Positions 1 to 8,810 of a stretch of 40,413 bases of DNA are shown here, in pieces (within the stretch, counting starts at the first letter, position 1; each line of letters begins with the position of its first letter). A program made the translations under genes and the position numbers. This DNA comes from Nocardioides pelophilus. GTDB lineage: Bacteria; Actinomycetota; Actinomycetes; Propionibacteriales; Nocardioidaceae. Location: NCBI RefSeq assembly GCF_014180685.1, contig NZ_JACEHF010000013.1, forward strand, positions 1 to 40,413, written 5' to 3'. The notes beneath the pieces were generated by a model. The model saw only the letters and a list, made by a program, of their open reading frames with translations, searched no databases and was not told the origin of the DNA.

Positions 1-1061
1 CCGCCTTCCCCGCCGCCGCGGCGACGGTGCTCGCCGCGGGGTGCTCCGGCGCCGGAGCCGGCGGTTCCGGAACTGCGCCGGTCGCGACGCAGCGCGCTCC
101 TGAGGAGTTCGTCTGGCAGTCGGTCGGCCCGGGTCGGGCAGGGCTCGACCCGGTCGCCCTGCGCACCATCGCACGCGACGCTCGGCGCGCCGGAAGCACC
201 TGCCTGCTCGTCGTGCGCGACGGCCGGATCGCGGGCGAGTGGTACTGGCGCGACGGCGCCGCCGACGCCGCGGTGGCGGGCTTCTCGGTCACCAAGTCGG
301 TGACCAGCACCCTGGTCGGCATCGCCGAGTCCGAGGGCCACCTCGACATCGACGACCGTGCGTCCAGGTACGTCCGCGCGTGGCGGGGCACGCCGGCGGC
401 GGCCGTGACCGTGCGCGACCTGCTGAGCAACGACAGCGGCCGGACGTGGTCGCGGGTCACCGACTACGTCGGCCTGATCATGGCGGAGGACCGCACGTCG
501 TACGCCGTGGGCCTCGGCCAGGAGAAGCCGCCCGGCTCCGTGTGGGCCTACAACAACGCAGCCATCCAGACCCTCGACGAGGTGCTGCGCCGTGCCACCG
601 GCGTCCCCACCGCGGACTACGCCGAGGAGCGCCTCTTCGAGCCCCTGGGCATGACCGACACCCGGATGACCGGCGACGCGAGCGGCCGCTCGACGAGCAC
701 GGCGTTCGGGCTTGAGACCACCTGTCGCGACCTGGGTCGGTTCGGCCTGCTGTTCAGCCGGGGCGGTGCCTGGGAGGGAGCGCAGGTCGTGCCCCGATCG
801 TGGGTGGACGAGGCGGTGGGTAGGCCCTCGCAGCGGCTCAACCCGGACTACGGGCTGCTGTGGTGGCTCAACCACGACGGCTCGCTGGTCCCCGGCGCAC
901 CCCGCGACGTCTTCGCGGCGATCGGCTTCGGCGGCCAGGTGCTGCTGGTCGACCCGCGCTCCGAGACCGTCGTGGTCCGGCTCGGCGTGCCCGGCGAGGG
1001 CGACTACGACGTCCGGGACGCCGCCCGGGTGGTCACCGAGGCGGTACGCCGGCCGCGCTGA
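1..1061 (+). CDS. Serine hydrolase (beta-lactamase class C fold), lipoprotein, 5' end outside window
   Basis: This is a beta-lactamase/transpeptidase-like hydrolase of the class C (AmpC/esterase EstB) fold, probably a cell-surface esterase or peptidase of unknown substrate. The Ser-x-x-Lys motif is SVTK (within GFSVTKSVTS), the Tyr motif is YNN (in WAYNNAAIQ), and the third motif region is IGFGGQ near the C-terminus. A GTG at 27 could start it, but the frame stays open to the left edge. The codons before the GTG read AFPAAAAT and lead into VLAAGC, a lipobox, so the GTG lies inside a lipoprotein signal peptide and the true start is upstream of the window. It converges with fadA5 across 27 bp and shows no link to sterol genes. 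Family call is firm, substrate unknown. Confidence 0.85.
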   Translation, partial: AFPAAAATVLAAGCSGAGAGGSGTAPVATQRAPEEFVWQSVGPGRAGLDPVALRTIARDARRAGSTCLLVVRDGRIAGEWYWRDGAADAAVAGFSVTKSVTSTLVGIAESEGHLDIDDRASRYVRAWRGTPAAAVTVRDLLSNDSGRTWSRVTDYVGLIMAEDRTSYAVGLGQEKPPGSVWAYNNAAIQTLDEVLRRATGVPTADYAEERLFEPLGMTDTRMTGDASGRSTSTAFGLETTCRDLGRFGLLFSRGGAWEGAQVVPRSWVDEAVGRPSQRLNPDYGLLWWLNHDGSLVPGAPRDVFAAIGFGGQVLLVDPRSETVVVRLGVPGEGDYDVRDAARVVTEAVRRPR

Positions 1062-1088
1062 CCCGGGTCGACGCGGACGGCTCTGCGG

Positions 1089-2339
<1,251 letters not shown>

Positions 2340-2340
2340 C

Positions 2341-2354
2341 TAGAACATGTTCCA
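2341..2354. promoter_or_regulatory. KstR operator, cyp125 side
   Basis: TAGAACATGTTCCA is a perfect TnnAACnnGTTnnA match, 51 nt before the first cyp125 start. A TTGACC hexamer at 2315-2320 lies 20 nt upstream of the box and could be the -35, placing the box over the -10 or start region. Confidence 0.88.
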
Positions 2355-2405
2355 GCTGGGTGGGCCGCACAGGCCCGCCCGAGCGATCGAAAGGTTCCCA
2401 CTGAC

Positions 2406-3641
2406 GTGACCGCTGTCGACCTCATTCCGCCCGGATTCGACCCCACGAACCCGGACATCAACGCCGTGGCGCTGCCGCACGAGCAGTTCAAGGCTCTCCG
2501 TGCCACCGCGCCGATCCACTGGGTCGAGCAGCCACCGGAGAACCGCGCCGGCTTCCTCGACACCGGCTACTGGGCCTGCACCCGCCACCAGGAGGTGCGC
2601 GAGGTCTCCAAGGACAACGAGCACTGGTCGACCGCGGAGAACGGCGTCATCATCCGGTTCGCCCCGGACATGACCCGCGACCAGGTCGAGGTCCAGCGTG
2701 CGCTGCTGATCCACCACGACCCGCCGGACCACACCAAGATGCGCGGCATCGTGTCCCGCGGGTTCACCCCGCGAGCGATCGCCTCGCTGAAGGAGAACCT
2801 CAAGGACCGGGCCTACAAGATCGTCGCGGAGGCCGCTGCCAAGGGATCCGGCGACTTCGTCGAGGACCTGGCCGCCGAGCTGCCGCTGCAGGCGATCGCC
2901 GACTTCCTCGGCGTGCCGCAGGAGGACCGCAAGAAGCTCTTCGAGTGGTCGAACCAGATGATGGCCTACGACGACCCCGACTTCGACGTGGACCCGGCGG
3001 TCGCCTCGATGGAGCTGCTCGCCTACTTCGACGGGCTCGCGAACGAGCGTCGCGAGAACCCGCAGGACGACATCGTCACCAAGCTGATCCACGCCGGTGA
3101 GGACGGCCACGGCTCGCTGACCAACGACGAGTTCGGGTTCTTCGTGATCCTGCTCGCGGTCGCCGGCAACGAGACCACGCGCAACGCCATCAGCCACGGC
3201 ATGCACGCGTTCTTCCAGAACCCCGACCAGTGGGAGCTGTGGAAGGCGGAGCGCCCCGAGACCATGGTGGACGAGGTCATCCGGTGGGCGACCCCCGTCA
3301 CGGTCTTCCAGCGCACGGCGATCAAGGACACCGTCCTCGCCGGTCAGGAGGTCAAGAAGGGCGCCCGGGTCGGGCTGTTCTACGCGTCGGCGAACTTCGA
3401 CGAAGAGGTGTTCGACGACCCCTTTACCTTCGACATCACCCGCGACCCGAACCCGCACGTCGCGTTCGGCGGCCACGGCGCGCACTACTGCATCGGCGCG
3501 AACCTGGCGCGGATGGAGGTCAAGCTGATCTTCGATGCCCTCGCAGACCTGGTCCCCGGTATCAGCCAGGCAGGCGAGCCGGTGCGCCTACGATCGGGCT
3601 GGCTCAACGCCATCAAGGAACTCCAGGTCAACTACAAGTAG
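2406..3641 (+). CDS. cyp125: Cytochrome P450 CYP125 family, steroid C26/27 monooxygenase (copy 1)
   Basis: 411-residue cytosolic P450 close to CYP125A1, which oxidises the terminal methyl of cholest-4-en-3-one to the 26-oic acid and starts side-chain removal. Visible: I-helix AGNETTRN (residues 253-260), ExxR in EVIR (290-293), the CYP125-type stretch ATPVTVFQRTA, and the haem loop FGGHGAHYCIG with ligand Cys about 362. The GTG at 2406 is preferred to an upstream in-frame ATG at 2322: the homologous region begins at LIPPGFDP, the KstR box lies inside the longer reading, and a GAAAGG at 2389-2394 can serve as ribosome binding site. Probably co-transcribed with the second copy 18 bp downstream. 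Confidence 0.93.
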   Translation: MTAVDLIPPGFDPTNPDINAVALPHEQFKALRATAPIHWVEQPPENRAGFLDTGYWACTRHQEVREVSKDNEHWSTAENGVIIRFAPDMTRDQVEVQRALLIHHDPPDHTKMRGIVSRGFTPRAIASLKENLKDRAYKIVAEAAAKGSGDFVEDLAAELPLQAIADFLGVPQEDRKKLFEWSNQMMAYDDPDFDVDPAVASMELLAYFDGLANERRENPQDDIVTKLIHAGEDGHGSLTNDEFGFFVILLAVAGNETTRNAISHGMHAFFQNPDQWELWKAERPETMVDEVIRWATPVTVFQRTAIKDTVLAGQEVKKGARVGLFYASANFDEEVFDDPFTFDITRDPNPHVAFGGHGAHYCIGANLARMEVKLIFDALADLVPGISQAGEPVRLRSGWLNAIKELQVNYK

Positions 3642-3659
3642 GCCGGAACAGGACGTGCG

Positions 3660-4913
3660 ATGACCGCCGACCAGTCAGCCGGCTCCGTGCCGGACTTCGA
3701 CTTCACCGACCCTGACGTCAACTGGTCGGCGGTGCCGCACGAGCGGTTCCGCGAGCTCCGGCGTACCGCTCCGGTCAGCTGGATCCAGCAGCAGCCGGGG
3801 GCGTACGACGGATTCGCGCCCGAGTCGGGCACGGGCTACTGGGCGGTGACCAGCCACCCCGACGTCGCGGCCGTGTCCAAGGACAGCAAGCGCTTCTCGT
3901 CCGCCGAGAACGGCGCGATCATCCGCTTCCCGGAGGGGATGGAGCGCGAGATGGTCGAGATGCAGCGGGTGATGATCCTCAACCAGGACCCGCCCGAGCA
4001 CACGATGATGCGCCACATCGTCTCGCGCGCGTTCACCCCGCGCTCGATCGCGCAGCTGGAGCAGATCATGCGCGACCGGGGCCGCCGGATCGTGACCGAC
4101 GCCGTGGCGCGCGGCTCGGGCGACTTCGTCGAGGAGGTGGCGGCGGAGCTGCCGCTGCAGGCGATCGCCGACCTGCTCGGCGTACCTCAGGAGGACCGCA
4201 AGAAGCTCTTCCACTGGTCGAACCAGATGCTGGCCAACGAGGACCCCGACTACGCCGAGGTCGACGGTCAGGAGGCCGCGGCCGAGGTGCTGATGTACGC
4301 GATGGCGATGGCCGCCGACCGCAAGGCCTCGCCGCGTGACGACATCGTGACCAGGCTGCTGGAGGCGGACAAGGACGGTCGCGGGCTGACCGACGACGAG
4401 TTCGGCTACTTCGTCATCATCCTCGCCGTCGCCGGCAACGAGACCACCCGCAACGCCATCAGCCACGGGATGAACGCCTTCCTCGACAACCCGGACCAGT
4501 GGGAGCTGTGGAAGCGGGAGCGCCCCGAGACGATGGTCGACGAGGTCGTCCGCTGGGCCACGCCGGTCACCGTCTTCCAGCGCACCGCGCTCGAGGACGT
4601 GGAGGTCGGGGGAGTCGCGGTGAAGAAGGGCCAGCGCGTCGGCCTCTTCTACGCCTCGGCGAACTTCGACGAAGCGGTCTTCGACGACCCGTTCCGGTTC
4701 GACATCCTGCGCGACCCCAACCCGCACGTCGGTTTCGGCGGCCACGGCGCGCACTACTGCCTCGGCGCCAACCTGGCCCGCCAGGAGATCCGGGTGATCT
4801 TCGACGCCCTGGCCGACCACGCCCCGGACATCACCAAGCTGGAGGAGCCGAAGCGGCTCCGACACGGCTGGATCAACGGCATCAAGCAGCTCCAGGTCCG
4901 CTACTCGCGCTAA
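3660..4913 (+). CDS. Cytochrome P450 CYP125 family (copy 2, tandem paralog)
   Basis: 417-residue P450, visibly a paralog of the preceding gene. They share long identical blocks such as ELPLQAIAD-LGVPQEDRKKLF, AVAGNETTRNAISHG and NPHV-FGGHGAHYC-GANLAR. I-helix AGNETT is near residue 258, ExxR is EVVR (295-298) and haem ligand Cys about 367. All P450 landmarks are intact, so it should be active. The N-terminus and the 185-215 region diverge most from copy 1 (NEDPDYAEVDGQE against YDDPDFDVDPAVA), and resemble M. tuberculosis CYP125A1 more closely there. AGGACG upstream of the ATG may be the ribosome site. Substrate preference relative to copy 1 cannot be read from sequence; a CYP142-like role is less likely given the CYP125-type motifs. 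Confidence 0.9.
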   Translation: MTADQSAGSVPDFDFTDPDVNWSAVPHERFRELRRTAPVSWIQQQPGAYDGFAPESGTGYWAVTSHPDVAAVSKDSKRFSSAENGAIIRFPEGMEREMVEMQRVMILNQDPPEHTMMRHIVSRAFTPRSIAQLEQIMRDRGRRIVTDAVARGSGDFVEEVAAELPLQAIADLLGVPQEDRKKLFHWSNQMLANEDPDYAEVDGQEAAAEVLMYAMAMAADRKASPRDDIVTRLLEADKDGRGLTDDEFGYFVIILAVAGNETTRNAISHGMNAFLDNPDQWELWKRERPETMVDEVVRWATPVTVFQRTALEDVEVGGVAVKKGQRVGLFYASANFDEAVFDDPFRFDILRDPNPHVGFGGHGAHYCLGANLARQEIRVIFDALADHAPDITKLEEPKRLRHGWINGIKQLQVRYSR

Positions 4914-4922
4914 CGTGCAGTC

Positions 4923-5072
4923 ATGAGCGACACCGACACCGAGAGGTTCTCGGGCTACTCAGAGAACCACTACCAGCACACCATGCACACGCTTGCCTGG
5001 ATCTCCCTCTGGTTGATCGTCGGCATCGGCGTGGCGTTCGGGATCTACGGGTTCGTCGTCGGCCTGGACTAG
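4923..5072 (+). CDS. 49-residue single-span membrane peptide, unknown
   Basis: Short reading frame starting MSDTDTERF, with an acidic/polar N-terminus, one hydrophobic helix (about residues 25-46, WISLWLIVGIGVAFGIYGF) and a C-terminal VVGLD. It begins 9 bp after the second P450 stop. A TAACGT hexamer at 4911-4916 overlaps that stop codon and sits 6 nt before the ATG, which matches the leaderless promoter pattern of this window, so it may also have its own transcript. No family recognised. It could be a membrane anchor or partner for the P450s, but that is only proximity. Confidence 0.6.
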   Translation: MSDTDTERFSGYSENHYQHTMHTLAWISLWLIVGIGVAFGIYGFVVGLD

Positions 5073-5128
5073 GCGCGCGCGGTCGGTCGGGAGGCCCTCG
5101 TCGCGGTGCTCCTCGATAGTCTCCCGGC

Positions 5129-6397
5129 ATGGGTGTGAGCGCGGGGGAGTCGGCGGACCTCCCCGAGCCGGTAGCGACCGAGCTGCGCCGCACGGCCGCC
5201 GAGCTGTTGGAGAACGTGTCGTCGTACGCCGACGACATGCTCGCCTACATCCTCGAACGCATCCCGGAGGCCGGCGCCGACGACGACCTCCGCGGGCTGA
5301 CGCTCGGGTCGTGCTCGTCGAACCTGGAGGCAGCGCTGTCGATGGTGCGGCACGGCATCGACGTGGCTGCCGCGACCGCACCGGTCACTGCGCTCGAGCA
5401 CGCGCGGGCCATGGCGGCCCGCGGCTACAGCGTCGACGTGATGCTGCGCTTCTACCGGATCGGTCACGCCTACTTCAGCGAGCGCATCGTGGCCGGGATC
5501 ACCCACGTGGTGCCCGACCCCGGCCTCGCCCTTGCGGTGGTGGCCGACCTGGAGCGCTACGCGTTCGCGTACGTCGACCGCATCTCCAGCGAGGTCGCGG
5601 CCGAGTACGTCGCGGAGCTCGATCGCATGCAGAACCGGGTCCGCGCAGCCCGGACCGACGCGGTCCGCGGGTTGATCGCCGGCGACCGGATCGACCTCGG
5701 GCGTGCCGAGCGCACCTTGTCCCACCGGCTCACCGGATGGCAGACCGGGTTCGTCTGCTGGACCGATCGCGACGACACCGACCTGGCGCGCGTCGGCGCT
5801 GCAGTCGGTGCGCACTTCGGCTCCCTGCATCCCCTGCTCGTCCCGGACGGCGCCCAAGCGCTGTGGGGTTGGGTCTCCACCACGGGCGCGCCCGACGTGT
5901 CACCCGCGGACCTGGCGCCACTGGCCGACCAGATCCCCGCGAAGGTCCGGGTCTCGATCGGTACGCCGGCGCAGGGCCCTGGTGGTTTCCGGGACTCCCA
6001 CGCCCAGGCCCAGCGCGGCCGACGGATCATCGAGCTCTCCGGCAGGGGAGCTCCGGCGACGTCGTACGCGGAGGTCGCGCTCGTGGACGCGATGAGCGGC
6101 GACCTCGATGTCGCTCGTGCCTTCGTCGCGGCCGAGCTCGGTGACCTGGCGCTCAGGGGGCGCCGGGAGGAAGAGGAAAGACGGGCACTGCTGGCCGTTC
6201 TCGACGCACAGGGAGGGCTGGCCGCCGCCGCCGAGGGCCTGGGGATCCACCGCAACACCGTGCTGCAGCGCGTGCGCCGGGCGGAGGAACGTCGAGGTCG
6301 TCCCGCGACGGACCGTGTCGTCGAGCTGCATGCCGCGCTGCGGCTGGTCCACGTGCTCGGCCCGGTCGTGCTCACCTCGCCCCCCGGTCACACCTGA
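5129..6397 (+). CDS. PucR/CdaR-type transcriptional regulator
   Basis: 422-residue regulator ending in the PucR C-terminal helix-turn-helix (AEGLGIHRNTVLQRVRRAEE, about residues 370-390), preceded by a central GGDEF-like/CdaR region. The N-terminal third (about 20-170) resembles the helical RsbRD-N/diguanylate-like sensor region of actinobacterial PucR proteins. A TAGTCT at 5117-5122 lies 6 nt before the ATG, fitting a leaderless start. The desaturase fusion begins 78 bp downstream on the same strand with its own -10-like hexamer, so this gene may control it. The inducing ligand is unknown. Confidence 0.85.
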   Translation: MGVSAGESADLPEPVATELRRTAAELLENVSSYADDMLAYILERIPEAGADDDLRGLTLGSCSSNLEAALSMVRHGIDVAAATAPVTALEHARAMAARGYSVDVMLRFYRIGHAYFSERIVAGITHVVPDPGLALAVVADLERYAFAYVDRISSEVAAEYVAELDRMQNRVRAARTDAVRGLIAGDRIDLGRAERTLSHRLTGWQTGFVCWTDRDDTDLARVGAAVGAHFGSLHPLLVPDGAQALWGWVSTTGAPDVSPADLAPLADQIPAKVRVSIGTPAQGPGGFRDSHAQAQRGRRIIELSGRGAPATSYAEVALVDAMSGDLDVARAFVAAELGDLALRGRREEEERRALLAVLDAQGGLAAAAEGLGIHRNTVLQRVRRAEERRGRPATDRVVELHAALRLVHVLGPVVLTSPPGHT

Positions 6398-6475
6398 CCG
6401 GCATGTGCTGCGCGCACACGAGCGTGGGCTCGGAACCACTGGTGCCGATACCGCGCGGTTCGTAGTTTGCGGGGC

Positions 6476-8485
6476 ATGTCAGCCACCACAGCGTCGCCCG
6501 CGCCCGCCGCCCCGCGCCACGCGCTCCCTGACCCAGGCGTTGCAGTCCCGTCGATCTCGTGGCCCATCGTCGCCATCTTCTCCGGTGCGATCGCGGTCTT
6601 CGCGTTCTCGACGTGGGCGGCACTGGGGGACAGGCTTCCTGCTCCGGCGACGATCGCGCTCAGCGCGACCGCCATCTTCGTGCTGTTCACCGTGCTGCAC
6701 GACGCCGCGCACTACTCGATCAGCACCCGTCGCTGGGTCAACGTGGCGTTCGGCCGGGTCGCGATGCTGTTCGTCTCGCCGCTGATCTCGTTCAAGTCGT
6801 TCGCGTTCATCCACATCGAGCACCACCGCAACACCAACGACGGCGAGAACGATCCCGACCACTTCGTCAGCGGCGCTCCGCTGTGGCAGGTCCCCGTCCG
6901 GTTCGGGCTGATGGACCTGCCGTACCTGGCCTTCCTGGTGCGCAACGTGAAGCGCCGTCCCCGGGCAGAGGTGCTGGAGACGTCGTTCCTGCTGGTGACG
7001 GTTGTCGCCGTGATCGTCACCGCTGCGTCCACCGGGCACCTCTGGACGCTGGCGGTGCTCTACCTGATCCCCGAGCGGATCGCCGTGTTCGTCCTGGCGT
7101 GGTGGTTCGACTGGCTGCCGCACCACGACCTCGAGGACACCCAGCAGGAGAACCGCTATCGCGCGACCCGCAACCGGGTCGGCTCCGAGTGGATCCTCAC
7201 CCCGCTGCTTCTCTCGCAGAACTACCACCTGGTCCACCACCTGCACCCCTCGATCCCGTTCTACCGCTACATCGCGGCGTGGCGACGCAACGAGGAGGCG
7301 TACCTCGAGCGCGACGCCGCGATCGGCACCGTCTTCGGCCAGCAGCTCGACACCGACGAGTACCGCGAGTGGAAGCGGCTGAACGGCAAGATGGCCCGGC
7401 TCCTCCCGGTGCGGATGCCGAGGCAATCCTCCGCCCGTGCCGCGGTGTTCCACCCCGTCCGGGTCGCCGGCGTCGATCGGCTGACGGACGACAGCGTGCT
7501 GATCCGATTCGACGTGCCCGACGACCTACGCGACCAGTTCTCCTTCGAGCCCGGTCAGCACCTCACCCTCCGCACCGACCTGGGCGGCGAGGGCGTACGA
7601 CGCAACTACTCCATCTGCGCCCCGGCCACCTCTGACACGCTCGCGATCGCCGTCAAGCACATCCCTGGCGGCGCCTTCTCCACCTTCGCGATGGAACAGC
7701 TCAGGCCCGGCCACACCCTCGACCTGATGACACCGACCGGTTCGTTCGGCACGCCGCTCGATCCGCTGGCCACGAAGAACTACGTGGCGATCGCCGCCGG
7801 CAGCGGCATCACTCCCGTGCTCTCGATCCTGCAGACGACCCTCGCCGTCGAGACCGAGAGCCGCTTCACCCTCATCTACGGCAACCGGGACGCGGACAGC
7901 ACCATGTTCCGCGACGAGCTCGACGAGCTGGAGGCGCGTTACGCCGACCGGCTCCGGATCATCCACGTGCGCTCCCGCGATCCGCGACATCCGGCACACC
8001 TCCGCGGGCGGGTCGACCGCCCGCGGCTCGAAGAGCTCCTCGGCTCAGACCTGCCCGCGACGTCGGTGGACCGTTGGTTCCTCTGCGGGCCCGTCGCCAT
8101 GGTGACCGACCTGCGCGACCTGCTCGTCGAGCGCGGCGCCGAGCCCGACCGCGTCCATGTGGAGCTCTTCCACGGCTACCAGAAGCCCAGGGTCGCCGAC
8201 GGCTTCTCCCCGGCGACGGTCGCGGTCAGCCTGCGTGGCCGTCAGCACGAGGTCGCGCTGGCAGCCGGCGACACCGTCCTGGAGTCCGCGCTCAAGGCCG
8301 GGCTGGAGGCGCCGTACGCCTGCCTCGGCGGAGCCTGCGGCACCTGCAAGGCGAAGGTGCTGCTGGGCTCGGTCTCCATGGAGCAGAACTTCGCCCTCGC
8401 GCCCGCCGTCGTCGAGGCCGGCTACGTGCTCACCTGCCAATCGCACCCGACCACCCCCTCCGTCGCGGTCGACTACGACGTGTGA
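6476..8485 (+). CDS. Fusion: membrane di-iron fatty-acid desaturase + FAD/NAD reductase + 2Fe-2S ferredoxin
   Basis: 669-residue three-part oxidoreductase. Residues about 25-310 are an integral-membrane di-iron desaturase/hydroxylase with three histidine boxes: HDAAH (75-79), HIEHH (113-117) and HLVHH (251-255), plus hydrophobic spans around 28-50, 58-74, 95-110, 170-185 and 190-210. Residues about 322-560 are a ferredoxin-NADP reductase-type module with FAD motif RNYS (376-379), nucleotide motif GSGITPV and CGPVAM. The C-terminal 90 residues are a plant-type 2Fe-2S ferredoxin (Cys in CLGGACGTC and a final CQ). Electrons could flow NAD(P)H to FAD to 2Fe-2S to di-iron within one chain. The ATG at 6476 is 7 nt after a TAGTTT (6463-6468), so a TTG at 6467 is rejected. 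Substrate unknown; the desaturase part also recalls CrtR-like carotenoid hydroxylases. Confidence 0.88.
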   Translation: MSATTASPAPAAPRHALPDPGVAVPSISWPIVAIFSGAIAVFAFSTWAALGDRLPAPATIALSATAIFVLFTVLHDAAHYSISTRRWVNVAFGRVAMLFVSPLISFKSFAFIHIEHHRNTNDGENDPDHFVSGAPLWQVPVRFGLMDLPYLAFLVRNVKRRPRAEVLETSFLLVTVVAVIVTAASTGHLWTLAVLYLIPERIAVFVLAWWFDWLPHHDLEDTQQENRYRATRNRVGSEWILTPLLLSQNYHLVHHLHPSIPFYRYIAAWRRNEEAYLERDAAIGTVFGQQLDTDEYREWKRLNGKMARLLPVRMPRQSSARAAVFHPVRVAGVDRLTDDSVLIRFDVPDDLRDQFSFEPGQHLTLRTDLGGEGVRRNYSICAPATSDTLAIAVKHIPGGAFSTFAMEQLRPGHTLDLMTPTGSFGTPLDPLATKNYVAIAAGSGITPVLSILQTTLAVETESRFTLIYGNRDADSTMFRDELDELEARYADRLRIIHVRSRDPRHPAHLRGRVDRPRLEELLGSDLPATSVDRWFLCGPVAMVTDLRDLLVERGAEPDRVHVELFHGYQKPRVADGFSPATVAVSLRGRQHEVALAAGDTVLESALKAGLEAPYACLGGACGTCKAKVLLGSVSMEQNFALAPAVVEAGYVLTCQSHPTTPSVAVDYDV

Positions 8486-8535
8486 AGGTGCGTCGAGGAG
8501 ATCGCGGCGGCTGAGGGGGTCCGGCTTGGCCGACG

Positions 8536-8609
8536 TGGAGCGGACGCGAGGATTTGAACCTCGACTCCTTCCCTGGAAGGGAAGCGTGCTGCAACTACAC
8601 CACGTCCGC
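8536..8609 (-). tRNA. tRNA-Gly (anticodon TCC)
   Basis: On the minus strand the acceptor arms GCGGACG and CGTCCGC pair over 7 bp. The anticodon stem CTTCC/GGAAG closes a loop CTTCCAG with anticodon TCC. The T arm CGAGG/CCTCG carries loop TTCAAAT. The discriminator is T (complement of base 8539) and a CCA is encoded at 8538-8536. The flanking 8610-8810 holds no gene that I can see. Confidence 0.95.
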
Positions 8610-8810
8610 GAAGCCAGCCGGTGAGGCTGACACGTTCGTAGTATGAACCATCGCGATCAGGCGGGGTCACTCGGTCGTCGCCGCACCACGCGCCGCCGCA
8701 GCGCGGGGGAGGCCCCGAGGCCGGCTCGAGCGGGTGTCCAGGACCTGCCGGACCTCCCGCGCCCGGCATCTTGGAGCTGAACGCGCGGCGCAGCCCAGAC
8801 ACCGTCGGTC

